Shown here: positions 1 to 8,560 of the stretch, piece by piece | Numbering within the stretch: the first letter of the stretch is position 1 | Layout of the letters: each line of letters opens with the position of its first letter | DNA from: Jiulongibacter sp966250325 | GTDB lineage: Bacteria; Bacteroidota; Bacteroidia; Cytophagales; Spirosomataceae | Direction: 5' to 3' | Length of the DNA stretch: 64,000 bases | Assembly: GCA_966250325.1 (NCBI GenBank) | Contig: CBINGY010000007.1 | Location: forward strand, 1 to 64,000 | Position numbers and translations under genes: made by a program | The notes under the pieces: generated by a model | What the model saw: only the letters and a program-made list of their open reading frames with translations | Database searches by the model: none | Told to the model about the DNA's origin: nothing

Positions 1-368
1 GCGGAGGCACAGGAAGCTACACCTACAGCTGGAGTACAGATACCCCTCAGACAACGGCCATGGCGACAGGTCTTGCTGCAGGCAGTTACACCGTTACGGT
101 GACCGATGCGAACAGTTGTACAGCGAGTGCCAGTGTTACCATCACCGAACCGACAGCGATAAGTTTAAGTACAGACAAAGAAAACGTAGCATGTAACGGT
201 GGGAATACAGGGGAAGCCACAGTCACAGCTAGTGGCGGCACAGGAAGCTACACGTACAGCTGGAGTACAGATACCCCTCAGACAACGGCCATGGCGACAG
301 GTCTTGCTGCAGGCAGTTACACCGTTACGGTGACCGATGCGAACAGTTGTACAGCGAGTGCCAGTGTT
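1..368 (+). repeat. 231-bp near-identical tandem DNA repeat inside the adhesin gene
   Basis: Bases 1-137 recur at 232-368 with an exact offset of 231 bp (77 codons) and only a few differences (for example cacctac versus cacgtac). The later protein repeats are diverged at DNA level, so this is a recent duplication or gene-conversion tract. The array probably continues to the left of the window. Confidence 0.9.
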
Positions 369-2681
369 CAGATTAGTCAACCTGCGGCTTTAGTTGCGGA
401 AATTTCCTCCACAGACGTATTGTGCTTTGGTGGCAATACAGGAACGGCAAGTGTAAGTGTAAGTGGTGGAACAGGAGACTATGTTTATAGCTGGAGTACA
501 CTTCCTGAGCAAAAAACTGCCACAGCTACCGATTTGGTAAAAGGAACTTACACAGTTTCTGTGAAAGATGCCAATAATTGTATTGCCGGGAATTCTGTGA
601 TTATTGAAGAACCGGCTTTACTCACATCAAGCATTTCGGGCACTCCTGTAAATTGTTTTGGAGGAAACAGCGGTGCGGCAACTGTTACTGTTAACGGCGG
701 GACTCCTTCCTACAGCTATAACTGGAATACCAGCACAATCCAAACTTCTGCTACGGCCACGTCTTTGACGAAAGGTACCTATATCGTCACTGTTACCGAT
801 GCAAATAATTGCGTGTCCACTTCTTCTGTGGCAATTACTGAGCCTCCGCTGTTAACTGCTGGCATTAATGGGTCTGATGTGCTCTGCTTTGGCGGAAGTA
901 CGGGGTCGGCACAGGTGACAGCCTATGGCGGAACCGCGGGTTATTCGTACAGTTGGAATACAAGCCCTGTTCAACTTACAGATAAAGCAATAAATTTGAC
1001 AAAGGGAAGCTACACCGTCACTATAACAGATTCAAAGAACTGTACAGCTACTTCTTCGGTTGTTCTATCTGAGCCAGATCTCCTGGAAGTGAGCCTTTCA
1101 TCAAAATCTGAGGTAAATTGTTTTCTTGGAAACAATGGAGCGATCTCAGTAACCGTAAAAGGTGGACTTACTCCATATAACTATTTGTGGAGTAATCAGG
1201 CCACCAGCAAAGATATTAGTAATCTCTCTGCCGGAACGTATAGCGTTACGGTAACGGACAAGAATCAATGTACGGCCACGTTTTCTACCGAAGTGACGCA
1301 GCCTCCTCTCATAACGTTAGATTCCCCACAATTAACCCATCCTTCTGTCTGCGGAGCTTCGGATGGTTCCATTCGTTTTGCTACCACAAATCTGGTGGAT
1401 GGTATCTATAAACTCACTTATTCTAAAGACAATATGTCCCGAACAGCGGATGTGCCGGTAGTCAATAATGTATTGACATTAAACGGTTTGTCATTTGGGA
1501 AGTATAAATCGTTTGTTGTGGTTTCGGGCAACTGTAATGGCAGTTTTACTTCTGAAGTTGCTCTTATAAATCCTCCGTTGGTTATAACTGCATCAAATTC
1601 AGGTCCTTTCATTGAAGGTACCACCATTCATCTAATGGCTACTGGAGGGGTAACGTATTCATGGACAGGACCCAATGGCTTTTTCAGCACGTTGCCAAAT
1701 CCTGTCATCGGAAATGCTTCGAGTGAAAAGGCGGGAATCTATACGGTGACGGTTTCAAATGGCTTCTGTTCAGCTACTGCAAGTACCTCTGTTACGGTGG
1801 AATGTGCCAATCAACGGCTTAATTATTATCTGGCTTACACAGGAATGCAGCCCGAAATTATAGCACCGCTCAGTGAGAATATGAAAGTAAAATATGACCC
1901 TCTGCGTAAAATAAGTGTGGTGGCAATTACAAGTTGTGAGACTCCGAGAATTGAGAGTGTGAAATTGCAGTTATCGGGCACCACAAATATTCACTACTAT
2001 GAAGACAATGATATGCCGTTTGCTCTTCATGAAGTAGGTCAGGTGATGAACGGAGATATTCTCGTACCTAATTTTTATACGTTCATAGGTACGGGGTATT
2101 CGCAGGAAAATGTTCAGGGTGCTACTCTGGCTGGTCCGGATGTAATCCATTTTACCGTATTTTTTGGGACTCAAACAATTGCACGTCCGACAATCTCTGT
2201 TCCTCAGGTTTGTGCTGGCCGTACGTTTTCGGTTAGTACTTTAGTAAATGGAACATTCGATACAGGACATTTGTACCAGGTGTACCTTTCTGATGAGAAC
2301 GGAGAATTTGGGAATGCAAGACTCCTGGGGACTTTCTCAGATCCCGCTTCTATGACCTGTGAGATACCATCGTATTTGAAAAGTAGTACCAGGTATAGAG
2401 TAAAAGTGACCTCCAGTTCTCCTGTAGTAAGTTCGGCCATATCTGATCAAACACTTGAGGTTATCGGAAAAGATTTAACACTCACTTCGCCGATTGACGA
2501 TATTTTCGGAGAAACGGGGACCAGAAATGCCTCCGGTGTTATAAAATCCTCCAATAAAATAGGGAATGGCTCTAAGGTTAGTTATGAAAGTGGTCGCTAT
2601 CAAATTTTTGAGCCAGGGTTTGAGGTCAAACCAGGCTCCGTTTTCCAGACCAGACTTACCAATATTTGTGCTGAAAATTAA
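1..2681 (+). CDS. SprB-repeat cell-surface adhesin, C-terminal part (5' end outside window)
   Basis: The reading frame (codons from base 3) is already open at the left edge, so this is the 3' part of a larger gene. The visible part starts with about seven repeats of roughly 77 residues with the pattern CxGGxTGxATVTxxGGTxxYxYSW and a GxYTVTVTDxNxC segment, which fits the SprB repeat family of Flavobacterium gliding adhesins. An Ig-like segment follows (near SWTGPNG), then a less clear region. The last ~45 residues (NKIGNGSKVSY through FEPGFEVKPGS) resemble the short beta-stack that ends many secreted Bacteroidota proteins. The first two repeats are almost identical at DNA level. Expected to be exported to the cell surface; a role in adhesion or gliding is family knowledge, not shown here. 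Confidence 0.85.
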   Translation, partial: GGTGSYTYSWSTDTPQTTAMATGLAAGSYTVTVTDANSCTASASVTITEPTAISLSTDKENVACNGGNTGEATVTASGGTGSYTYSWSTDTPQTTAMATGLAAGSYTVTVTDANSCTASASVQISQPAALVAEISSTDVLCFGGNTGTASVSVSGGTGDYVYSWSTLPEQKTATATDLVKGTYTVSVKDANNCIAGNSVIIEEPALLTSSISGTPVNCFGGNSGAATVTVNGGTPSYSYNWNTSTIQTSATATSLTKGTYIVTVTDANNCVSTSSVAITEPPLLTAGINGSDVLCFGGSTGSAQVTAYGGTAGYSYSWNTSPVQLTDKAINLTKGSYTVTITDSKNCTATSSVVLSEPDLLEVSLSSKSEVNCFLGNNGAISVTVKGGLTPYNYLWSNQATSKDISNLSAGTYSVTVTDKNQCTATFSTEVTQPPLITLDSPQLTHPSVCGASDGSIRFATTNLVDGIYKLTYSKDNMSRTADVPVVNNVLTLNGLSFGKYKSFVVVSGNCNGSFTSEVALINPPLVITASNSGPFIEGTTIHLMATGGVTYSWTGPNGFFSTLPNPVIGNASSEKAGIYTVTVSNGFCSATASTSVTVECANQRLNYYLAYTGMQPEIIAPLSENMKVKYDPLRKISVVAITSCETPRIESVKLQLSGTTNIHYYEDNDMPFALHEVGQVMNGDILVPNFYTFIGTGYSQENVQGATLAGPDVIHFTVFFGTQTIARPTISVPQVCAGRTFSVSTLVNGTFDTGHLYQVYLSDENGEFGNARLLGTFSDPASMTCEIPSYLKSSTRYRVKVTSSSPVVSSAISDQTLEVIGKDLTLTSPIDDIFGETGTRNASGVIKSSNKIGNGSKVSYESGRYQIFEPGFEVKPGSVFQTRLTNICAEN

Positions 2682-3073
2682 TAAGTTAAACGAGTCTTCA
2701 GGTGAAATGAAATACTCAAAAGCCAGACATTAGTTTTAAGCTCGTCGTATTTGGGAGAATTCAGGAGGGAGGGAATAGTACGAATAACTAGCTATTGCTT
2801 TCTGTGTTGACTGATGGCTCTCATTTCGAAAAAGAGGAAAGATATTTAGAAAAATATTTAATCAAGTTTTTGACATTTCGTAGGGGTTATTTAGAGATTT
2901 ATGCGTTATTTGTATTGTCTTCGCTCAGTTCAGGAAAACAATACCATTATAGGAGCATAATTGAATTGACTCCCCTAAAATTTGCAGGAAGGAATAAAGC
3001 TTAAATCTGACCACTACTAGTTAGAGAACAAAGCTATTTAGATTTTACCCAATGATAGATAGGTAAGATCAGA

Positions 3074-3105
3074 AAACCCCGTCCTGCTCAGAACGGGGTT
3101 TCTTA
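3074..3105 (+). terminator. Rho-independent terminator downstream of the adhesin
   Basis: Nine-base perfect stem AAACCCCGT (3074-3082) / ACGGGGTTT (3093-3101) with a 10-nt loop and a short T-rich tail. It lies 390 bp after the adhesin stop codon; no closer terminator was seen. Confidence 0.7.
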
Positions 3106-3164
3106 CTTTATATTCAGATTACCTTCCTTCGCTCCTGAAAAACGAAAATTTATCTTTTCATGTT

Positions 3165-3194
3165 TTGTTAATTTTAAGATATTACGTATATTCA
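3165..3194 (+). promoter_or_regulatory. Bacteroidota-type promoter upstream of candidate small RNA
   Basis: TTG at 3165-3167, a 19-nt spacer, then TATATTCA at 3187-3194. This approximates the Bacteroidota sigma-A pattern TTG-N19-TAnnTTTG (two mismatches in the last positions). Transcription would begin around 3197-3203, at the foot of the first hairpin of the candidate RNA. Confidence 0.4.
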
Positions 3195-3196
3195 TA

Positions 3197-3298
3197 CCGT
3201 TCCTGATTCATTCAGGACGGGGATTCATTTTACCAATTGTTCAGAATCACTGGAAAGTAACAGATAATCCTGCCGGAGCTCTGGCAGGATTATTTTTT
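3197..3298 (+). ncRNA. Candidate structured small RNA of about 100 nt
   Basis: The element opens with a hairpin (CCG, bulged T, TCCTGA at 3197-3206; loop TTCAT; TCAGGACGG at 3212-3220). It closes with an 11-bp perfect stem ATAATCCTGCC / GGCAGGATTAT (3264-3274, 3283-3293) followed by a T-run, a strong intrinsic terminator. No open reading frame lies between. A promoter-like sequence sits just upstream, so the segment has its own start, structured body and stop. It could be a 6S-like RNA or a trans-acting regulator; I do not recognise the family. Confidence 0.45.
3264..3298 (+). terminator. Strong Rho-independent terminator of the candidate small RNA
   Basis: Eleven paired bases (3264-3274 with 3283-3293), 8-nt loop ggagctct, and a T-rich tail 3291-3297. 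No protein-coding gene ends immediately upstream, which argues for a non-coding transcript. Confidence 0.8.
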
Positions 3299-3419
3299 AG
3301 GAATGATCGTCGGGAAATAGGTGTTTCAGGCTAGAAAATAAGGGTTCGTATATTATTAAAGGCAGGCTCAATAATATTTGTTAAATTAAAACACCTAACC
3401 TAAGAACCCCTTAAAAGCT

Positions 3420-3776
3420 ATGACAGGAAACGAATCAGAGGACGAAGTATTCTATTTTGTTCAGACAATCAGCAGATCTCAAAGAAACCTAATACCGGAG
3501 TACTGCGGCTGTTTCAAAGAATGCGAACAGGCAACTCAATTTATTCAGACTGCTGAAAATCATCTTCATAAAACCCAGACAAGTGTTTATAAAGTCAGAT
3601 TAAATGCAAGAAAAGTGTTGACAGCCGTATTCAAGGAGCCCGAAATTTACACCTCAGATGAAGATATTCTCCCGGCTTTTAATGATGGGCAATTTCATGA
3701 TTTCGCCAGTTTTCTGAATAAGTACACACCCAAAGAGGACATTCATATAGTCCAGATCAAACATCATATAAGGTAA
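3420..3776 (+). CDS. Hypothetical protein, 118 aa
   Basis: A soluble protein without signal peptide or membrane segment. Charged residues are spread evenly and there are several aromatic residues (for example VFYFVQTISR near the N-terminus and HIVQIKHHIR at the C-terminus). I do not recognise a domain. It is followed by a 10-bp-stem terminator at 3939-3972, which supports a transcribed gene on this strand. The ATG at 3420 is the first in frame; no clear Shine-Dalgarno site is visible, as is common in this phylum. Function unknown. Confidence 0.6.
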   Translation: MTGNESEDEVFYFVQTISRSQRNLIPEYCGCFKECEQATQFIQTAENHLHKTQTSVYKVRLNARKVLTAVFKEPEIYTSDEDILPAFNDGQFHDFASFLNKYTPKEDIHIVQIKHHIR

Positions 3777-3938
3777 GTCGTGTTTCATCATGGGTTTATC
3801 TCCACATATAAGTGATAGGTAGTAAATGACCTCTACACCCGAACAGTATCCATAAAACCAATGTTTTGTAAGAGATATAACTTGATCATATTTTTCAATA
3901 AATATAAAGTTATAGAGTTAAGTAGATTGTTTAACCAC

Positions 3939-3972
3939 TATTCCCATTGGCCCTGCGAATGGGAATATTTTT
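3939..3972 (+). terminator. Terminator between the hypothetical gene and nuoD (convergent)
   Basis: Stem TATTCCCATT (3939-3948) / AATGGGAATA (3958-3967), perfect over 10 bp with a 9-nt loop, followed by TTTTT at 3968-3972. The T-run is on the plus strand, so it primarily serves the 118-aa gene. It ends just before the nuoD stop codon and may also act in reverse. Confidence 0.75.
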
Positions 3973-3974
3973 GG

Positions 3975-5189
3975 CTATCGGTCAACTTCACCCATCACCA
4001 CATCGATAGAGCCGACAATGGCTACCAGATCCGCAATCATGAGTCCGCGTGAAATCTCGGACAAAACAGAAAGATTATTAAACGAGCAGGCACGTACTTT
4101 GGCTCTTACCGGAATGTCAGATTTTCCGTCTGTTTTGAAAAAGAAACCAAGTTCACCTTTGGCATTTTCTGCACGACAATAGAATTCCATGGCTTTGGGG
4201 CGTATTTTCTTGGGAACCATGGCCTGAGGGTCAAATTCTCTGGTCCGTTTATGTTCTTTGGTAAGTTTATCAAGGCACTGTTCAATGATTCGTAACGATT
4301 GCCAGCACTCCTGCAGGCGTACATTGTTTCTGTCCCAGCAGTCGCCGGTAGTACCCATTTCTCCTTTACCTACAGGTATTTCAAAATCAATCTCAGGATA
4401 GACCGAGTAGGCATCTACTTTTCTGAGGTCGTATTTCAGGCCGCTGGCACGAAGCACTGGGCCGGTACATCCGTAATTTACGGCCATCTGCAGGGGTAAA
4501 ACGCCCACATTGGCTGTCCTATTGATGAAAATGTGATTATCGGTAAGAAGATTCTGAAGTTCGGTAAGTTTTGGTTTCAGGTAGTTTACAAACTCACCGC
4601 ATTTTTCTTCAAACCCCACCGGAAGATCATAGAAAAGCCCGCCTATCCAAATGTAGTTGTAGAGCATTCGGGCTCCGCTAAGCCATTCCAGCATCCGCAT
4701 TATCACTTCACGGTCGCGGAATACCCACAGAAAAGGAGTGAATGCTCCAATATCCAGACCATACGTGCCAATAGCTATGAAATGAGAGGCAATACGGTTC
4801 AACTCAGCCACCAGCACTCTGATATATTCAACACGTTTCGGAATGTCATTTTCAATACCCAGCATACGTTCCACTCCCATTGCCCAGGCATGCTCAGAGT
4901 TCATAGCTGCCAGATAGTCGAGTCGGTCAACAAACGGAATGGCCTGATTAAAAGGAACAGATTCAGCGTGTTTTTCGAAACAACGGTGGAGATAGCCCAT
5001 GTGAGGAACCACATCCTTAATCACCTCGCCGTCTGTTAAAACCTCAAGCCTCAAAACCCCGTGAGTAGATGGGTGCTGCGGGCCGATGTTGATAAGCATT
5101 TCTTCCGATTTGAGCCTGGAAACATCGTATTTTACCGGCTCAGAAGCAGTCAGATTCTCTTTGGCAAATTTGTATTGAGCAGTAGACAT
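3975..5189 (-). CDS. nuoD: NADH-quinone oxidoreductase subunit D (lone copy)
   Basis: About 404 residues, the usual length of a free NuoD (49-kDa subunit), part of the quinone-reduction module of respiratory complex I. Diagnostic segments are GPQHPSTHGVLRL near residue 40, the RxExNRIASH-type region (VAELNRIASHF), GEMGTTGD and the terminal VMGEVDR. The start could be 5195 (MIM) or 5189 (MSTAQY). No other nuo gene is adjacent: upstream is a divergent phosphodiesterase gene and downstream a convergent small gene. It is therefore either a scattered subunit of the main complex I or a second copy. Family assignment is firm; which complex it serves cannot be told from the window. Confidence 0.95.
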   Translation of the reverse strand: MSTAQYKFAKENLTASEPVKYDVSRLKSEEMLINIGPQHPSTHGVLRLEVLTDGEVIKDVVPHMGYLHRCFEKHAESVPFNQAIPFVDRLDYLAAMNSEHAWAMGVERMLGIENDIPKRVEYIRVLVAELNRIASHFIAIGTYGLDIGAFTPFLWVFRDREVIMRMLEWLSGARMLYNYIWIGGLFYDLPVGFEEKCGEFVNYLKPKLTELQNLLTDNHIFINRTANVGVLPLQMAVNYGCTGPVLRASGLKYDLRKVDAYSVYPEIDFEIPVGKGEMGTTGDCWDRNNVRLQECWQSLRIIEQCLDKLTKEHKRTREFDPQAMVPKKIRPKAMEFYCRAENAKGELGFFFKTDGKSDIPVRAKVRACSFNNLSVLSEISRGLMIADLVAIVGSIDVVMGEVDR

Positions 5190-5346
5190 AATCATAGGTA
5201 AAGTTAGGATTCAATTTGGTGTATCAATCAATTTTGAGAATCATTTGACCAAATTAATGTTGAAAAATAAGCTTAATGATTTCTTATTGGCATGTAACGC
5301 GTGAGCTTTGGGGATTCTTCCTTACTTCGCGAAATTAATTTCCGGT

Positions 5347-6300
5347 ATGAAATACATTCTGACTTTACTTTTGGCTTGCTTCTGTTATTCTGTGCTCGCA
5401 CAGCAAAGGAAAACCCTGGTGGTACTCATAGATGGCGTACCATTTGATGTAATTCAGAAGCTGAATCCTCCGTTTCTGAGTGAAATAGCCGGAACGGGTT
5501 CCATTGCCAAAGCCTATGTGGGAGGTGAACGAGGTGGTGAGTCACAATCACCCACGATATCTGCTGTAGGGTATAACTCTATGCTCACAGGCACCTGGGC
5601 CCATAAACACAATGTTTGGGGAAACGGAATTGAGAACCCAAATTATGCGTATCCCACATTTTTTAAGCTGGCCAGAGACCAGAAGCCAGGTCTAAAACTA
5701 GGAATTTTTAGTACCTGGGAAGATAACCGTACAAAACTACTGGGAGAGGGATTAGCCGATACAGGTTATCTGACTCTGGATTTCAAATTTGACGGTTACG
5801 AAATGGATACCGTTCGGTTTCCGCATACGACAGATCGAACTTTTATTCGGGATATTGATAACCTGGTAACCCAAAAAGCTGCTGAAACCATTCAAAATCA
5901 CGCACCGGATATCTCCTGGGTTTATCTGGAATTTACAGATGACATGGGCCATAAATATGGCGATAGCGAAGAGTTTTATCAATCAGTAATACATGCCGAT
6001 TCGCTGATAGGACAACTTTATGAAACAGTGAAAGAGAGAGAAAAATCTTCAGGTGAAGAGTGGCTTATTCTGATTACTACAGATCATGGCCGGGATGCAG
6101 CAACTGGTAAAAATCATGGCGGACAGAGCGATCGTGAGAGGGAGACCTGGATAGTTACCAATAGAAGCGATTTGAACGATCGTTTTTCAAATGGCCTGGC
6201 GGTGGTTGACATTTTACCCTCGGTGTGCCAGTTTATGGGAATTGAAATACCACAAAAAGTAAAGGATCAGCTTGATGGACGCTCTTTCCTGAAGCCATAA
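5347..6300 (+). CDS. Secreted alkaline phosphatase superfamily protein (nucleotide pyrophosphatase/phosphodiesterase-like)
   Basis: The ATG at 5347 gives a clean signal peptide (KYILTLLLACFCYSVLAQ), so the earlier in-frame TTG at 5308 is unlikely. Mature protein about 300 residues. Alkaline-phosphatase-fold motifs: VVLIDGVP (first metal-binding Asp), SPTISAVGYNSMLTG (nucleophile Thr/Ser region), LEFTDDMGH (Asp/His metal ligands), TTDHGRD and KNHGG. This order fits type I phosphodiesterases of the NPP group, which hydrolyse phosphodiesters or phosphomonoesters outside the cytoplasm. Substrate unknown. Divergent from nuoD; convergent with a small lipoprotein gene one base downstream. Confidence 0.85.
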   Translation: MKYILTLLLACFCYSVLAQQRKTLVVLIDGVPFDVIQKLNPPFLSEIAGTGSIAKAYVGGERGGESQSPTISAVGYNSMLTGTWAHKHNVWGNGIENPNYAYPTFFKLARDQKPGLKLGIFSTWEDNRTKLLGEGLADTGYLTLDFKFDGYEMDTVRFPHTTDRTFIRDIDNLVTQKAAETIQNHAPDISWVYLEFTDDMGHKYGDSEEFYQSVIHADSLIGQLYETVKEREKSSGEEWLILITTDHGRDAATGKNHGGQSDRERETWIVTNRSDLNDRFSNGLAVVDILPSVCQFMGIEIPQKVKDQLDGRSFLKP

Positions 6301-6301
6301 G

Positions 6302-6760
6302 TTACTCACATTCCACTTTTTTAAGTACCGGTGTCTTTTCAAAATTGAGCTGTTCTATTTTGTTGTAAACGATCACATGATCCTTTTCGGTAGTATTTCC
6401 AAAACCCTCCCGGGCGTTGAGATCTTTATCAAACAGGAAAACGACCTGCCTTTTTGATGTAAGTCCCTCTGATTGAAACGTATAGATAGCCACAAGGGTA
6501 TCTCCCCGAAACTGGCCCTCAATGGTTCCGTGATTGGCGTCTTTCTCTGCCCATTCATAATCCAGATTTCCATAAGCTATGCCATTCGTAAAATTGGCAC
6601 TTAGCCGTATCTGGTTTCCATTTTCGCTGTACTCAAAACAATTTTTGCCAGACCACGCCAGATGTTCATCCAGATCCTGGCTTTCCCGGGTGCTGCCACA
6701 GGAAAATAGCACCATTGAAAAAAAGGTGGTGATCGCAAAAACGACTTTTTCTTTACTCAT
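6302..6760 (-). CDS. Small hypothetical lipoprotein, 152 aa
   Basis: N-terminal signal with lipobox (MVLFSCGS, Cys near residue 21) predicts an outer-membrane-anchored lipoprotein. The mature part is beta-rich and charged, with a GNLDYEW / GQFRGDTLVAIYTFQSEG pattern like small secreted Bacteroidota lipoproteins that carry a single lipocalin-like or YD-like sheet. No family recognised. It lies downstream of the FG-GAP lipoprotein gene on the same strand (48-bp gap) and could be cotranscribed with it. Confidence 0.75.
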   Translation of the reverse strand: MSKEKVVFAITTFFSMVLFSCGSTRESQDLDEHLAWSGKNCFEYSENGNQIRLSANFTNGIAYGNLDYEWAEKDANHGTIEGQFRGDTLVAIYTFQSEGLTSKRQVVFLFDKDLNAREGFGNTTEKDHVIVYNKIEQLNFEKTPVLKKVECE

Positions 6761-6808
6761 TTATTGAATTGCTTTTGTAAGAAACTACGGCTAATTAAGC
6801 CAGGGCGT

Positions 6809-8287
6809 TTATTCCGTCCACACTCCGTTCCCTTCAGAGCCCATATAAGCTCCCCATTTCGGGGCTTTCTTAGACTTTATGGAGGTGCTTATACGTTTCA
6901 TTTCCAGGCCCATAAAGGCCAGCAAGCTCGAGTTTGGACTGAAGTAGCTGGCATAAATGATATCCAGATAGGCATCGCCGTCCAGATCACCTATCCAGGG
7001 AGTAGAAAAAATATTCTTAAACCGGCTCTGCTGTTCAATGGTCTGAACCTGGTTGTTTTTGAAATCGAGTGCGATTAAACGGGTAGAAATATCAAGTTTA
7101 GCCTCTGAAACAAAACCCTGATCACAATCGTATTCATTGATGCTCAATATGGCTTCATCTGTTCCGTCATCATTCAAGTCATAAATGACAGGTGAAGAAA
7201 AGCCGGTACATCCCAATGCGTTACTGTATACTTTTTTGCCAGTCTTGCCGTCAATCAGAATCTGTACAGAGCCTTTGCTATCTGGCCATACACCACGACT
7301 AACGAATGTGAAGAAATCGGGTGTTTCATCTCCGGTAAACTGACCCACGGAAAGAGCGTTACTTGATTCTGTTTCAGGGATGTTCAGAGTCCATATTGTT
7401 TTCAGAGTTTTTCCGTCAGAAGCCGTAATGGTACTTCCATGTGAAATCGAGACTACATCTTTGTAGCCGTCACCATTTATGTCAACCGCCGTTGAAGGAG
7501 CAATGTAACCATGACCCTTTTCGCTGGTCAGTGGCCGCGAATTTCTGAGATTACGCTGGAGCAAATCTTTTAAGTCGCAGAGGTAGAGGGTGCCGTCAAT
7601 GGTTTCACCGCCTGTGCCAAATACGATTTTTTGAGAGCCGTCAGGTTGTTCAAAGTACAGAGGTGGCATATAGGCTTCCCGGCCATCAGGCATGGTATCG
7701 GCGGCAATTACGTTTCCATTCACGGGGTTTAAAATTATAAGTACGCCGGGAAAGCGGTTTTCCATGGTGGCTGGTTCGGCTTTTGAATTTCCACTGCAAA
7801 TTACCAGCAGATCATTCAGTTTGTCCTCGTTCTGATCTGGAATGAGCACGGCATTCTGAAAATTAAAACGGGCATAGGTCAAAACAGGATCATCCTCATA
7901 TTCATAATTCCATTGCCAGAGAGATTCACCGGTGGAGCCATTTATGGCATAAAATTGATTTCCCCGGCCACCAATAAACACATCTTGTACTCCGTCTGAA
8001 TTGACATCAAGAAACACCGCAGAGCCATACACCTGATCTGTGCAGGCATGTTTCCAAAGTAATTCACCGGTTTTTCCATCAAGAGCGATGACTCCGAAGG
8101 CCGATTCCTGGTATTCGTTTGCCCCGGCTCCCATTACGATATCCAGAATTCCATCACCGTTGAGATCTGCCGTGCGGGGAGAGGACTGCGAACCAATTCC
8201 GGGAAGGCTGGCTTTCCAAACCATTTCGGTCTTTTTTTGAGAACAGGATAAAACGATTAAAAGGGAGAAACTCAGAATAATTCTCAT
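6809..8287 (-). CDS. FG-GAP/PQQ-like beta-propeller lipoprotein
   Basis: About 492 residues from the ATG at 8287 (MRIILSF), which gives a lipobox LIVLSCS; an in-frame GTG or ATG at 8323 would bury the signal. Calcium-loop motifs of the FG-GAP/VCBS type recur: DLNGDGILD, DVNSDGVQD, DQNEDKLND, DINGDGYKD, DLNDDGTDE, DLDGDAYLD. Between them are PQQ-like strands (ALDGKTGELLWKH, AINGSTGESLWQW). This makes a surface propeller of integrin-alpha/quinoprotein type, probably binding protein or carbohydrate. Divergent from the large UnbV-type propeller protein. No catalytic residues identified. Confidence 0.85.
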   Translation of the reverse strand: MRIILSFSLLIVLSCSQKKTEMVWKASLPGIGSQSSPRTADLNGDGILDIVMGAGANEYQESAFGVIALDGKTGELLWKHACTDQVYGSAVFLDVNSDGVQDVFIGGRGNQFYAINGSTGESLWQWNYEYEDDPVLTYARFNFQNAVLIPDQNEDKLNDLLVICSGNSKAEPATMENRFPGVLIILNPVNGNVIAADTMPDGREAYMPPLYFEQPDGSQKIVFGTGGETIDGTLYLCDLKDLLQRNLRNSRPLTSEKGHGYIAPSTAVDINGDGYKDVVSISHGSTITASDGKTLKTIWTLNIPETESSNALSVGQFTGDETPDFFTFVSRGVWPDSKGSVQILIDGKTGKKVYSNALGCTGFSSPVIYDLNDDGTDEAILSINEYDCDQGFVSEAKLDISTRLIALDFKNNQVQTIEQQSRFKNIFSTPWIGDLDGDAYLDIIYASYFSPNSSLLAFMGLEMKRISTSIKSKKAPKWGAYMGSEGNGVWTE

Positions 8288-8511
8288 CAGGTTAGCGGTC
8301 TGAAATCTGACCAAATTTACCAATGGAATGGACGTTTTAAAGATTCGGTGGAATATAATTTCAGTATGGCAAATTCATGATGTGTATAAACACCCCGAAT
8401 TTACAAACCTATCTGGTCCTGGTATAGCAGGATTCTTCGTGAAAATTTGGAAAATGAATTGAGATGAAATCTCTTTGGTTAGATCATTTTTTTTGAATTG
8501 CCACCCGGCCT

Positions 8512-8542
8512 TTGATTAGCCTGCTGGAAAGCATTACTTTCG
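8512..8542 (+). promoter_or_regulatory. Probable promoter of the UnbV propeller gene
   Basis: TTG at 8512-8514, 20-nt spacer, TACTTTCG at 8535-8542, one mismatch to TAnnTTTG. The start codon at 8561 lies about 12 nt after the expected transcription start, a very short leader. The 236-bp region 8324-8560 otherwise holds no gene. Confidence 0.4.
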
Positions 8543-8560
8543 TCTGTTTATTTACTTGCT

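Larger units (their letters stand above)
2682..3419. other. 738-bp intergenic region with no convincing protein gene
   Basis: Between the adhesin and the 118-residue gene. It holds a clear terminator at 3074-3101, a promoter-like pair at 3165-3194 and a candidate structured small RNA ending in a second terminator at 3264-3297. A 69-codon open frame at 2795-3004 has no recognisable features and looks like chance. Confidence 0.7.

Noticed and set aside
1..400. Repeat array as mobile element or CRISPR
   Set aside because: The repeat is in coding frame with a 77-codon period and is part of an adhesin.
2795..3004. 69-codon open frame after the adhesin
   Set aside because: No signal, motif or clear start context; lies in AT-rich intergenic DNA.
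3861..4052. 63-codon open frame overlapping the nuoD end
   Set aside because: Runs through a terminator and into the opposite strand of nuoD.
4533..5039. 168-codon open frame on the strand opposite nuoD
   Set aside because: Antisense to a firmly identified conserved gene; long antisense frames arise from codon bias.
5308..5346. Earlier TTG start for the phosphodiesterase
   Set aside because: It adds residues before a perfect signal peptide.
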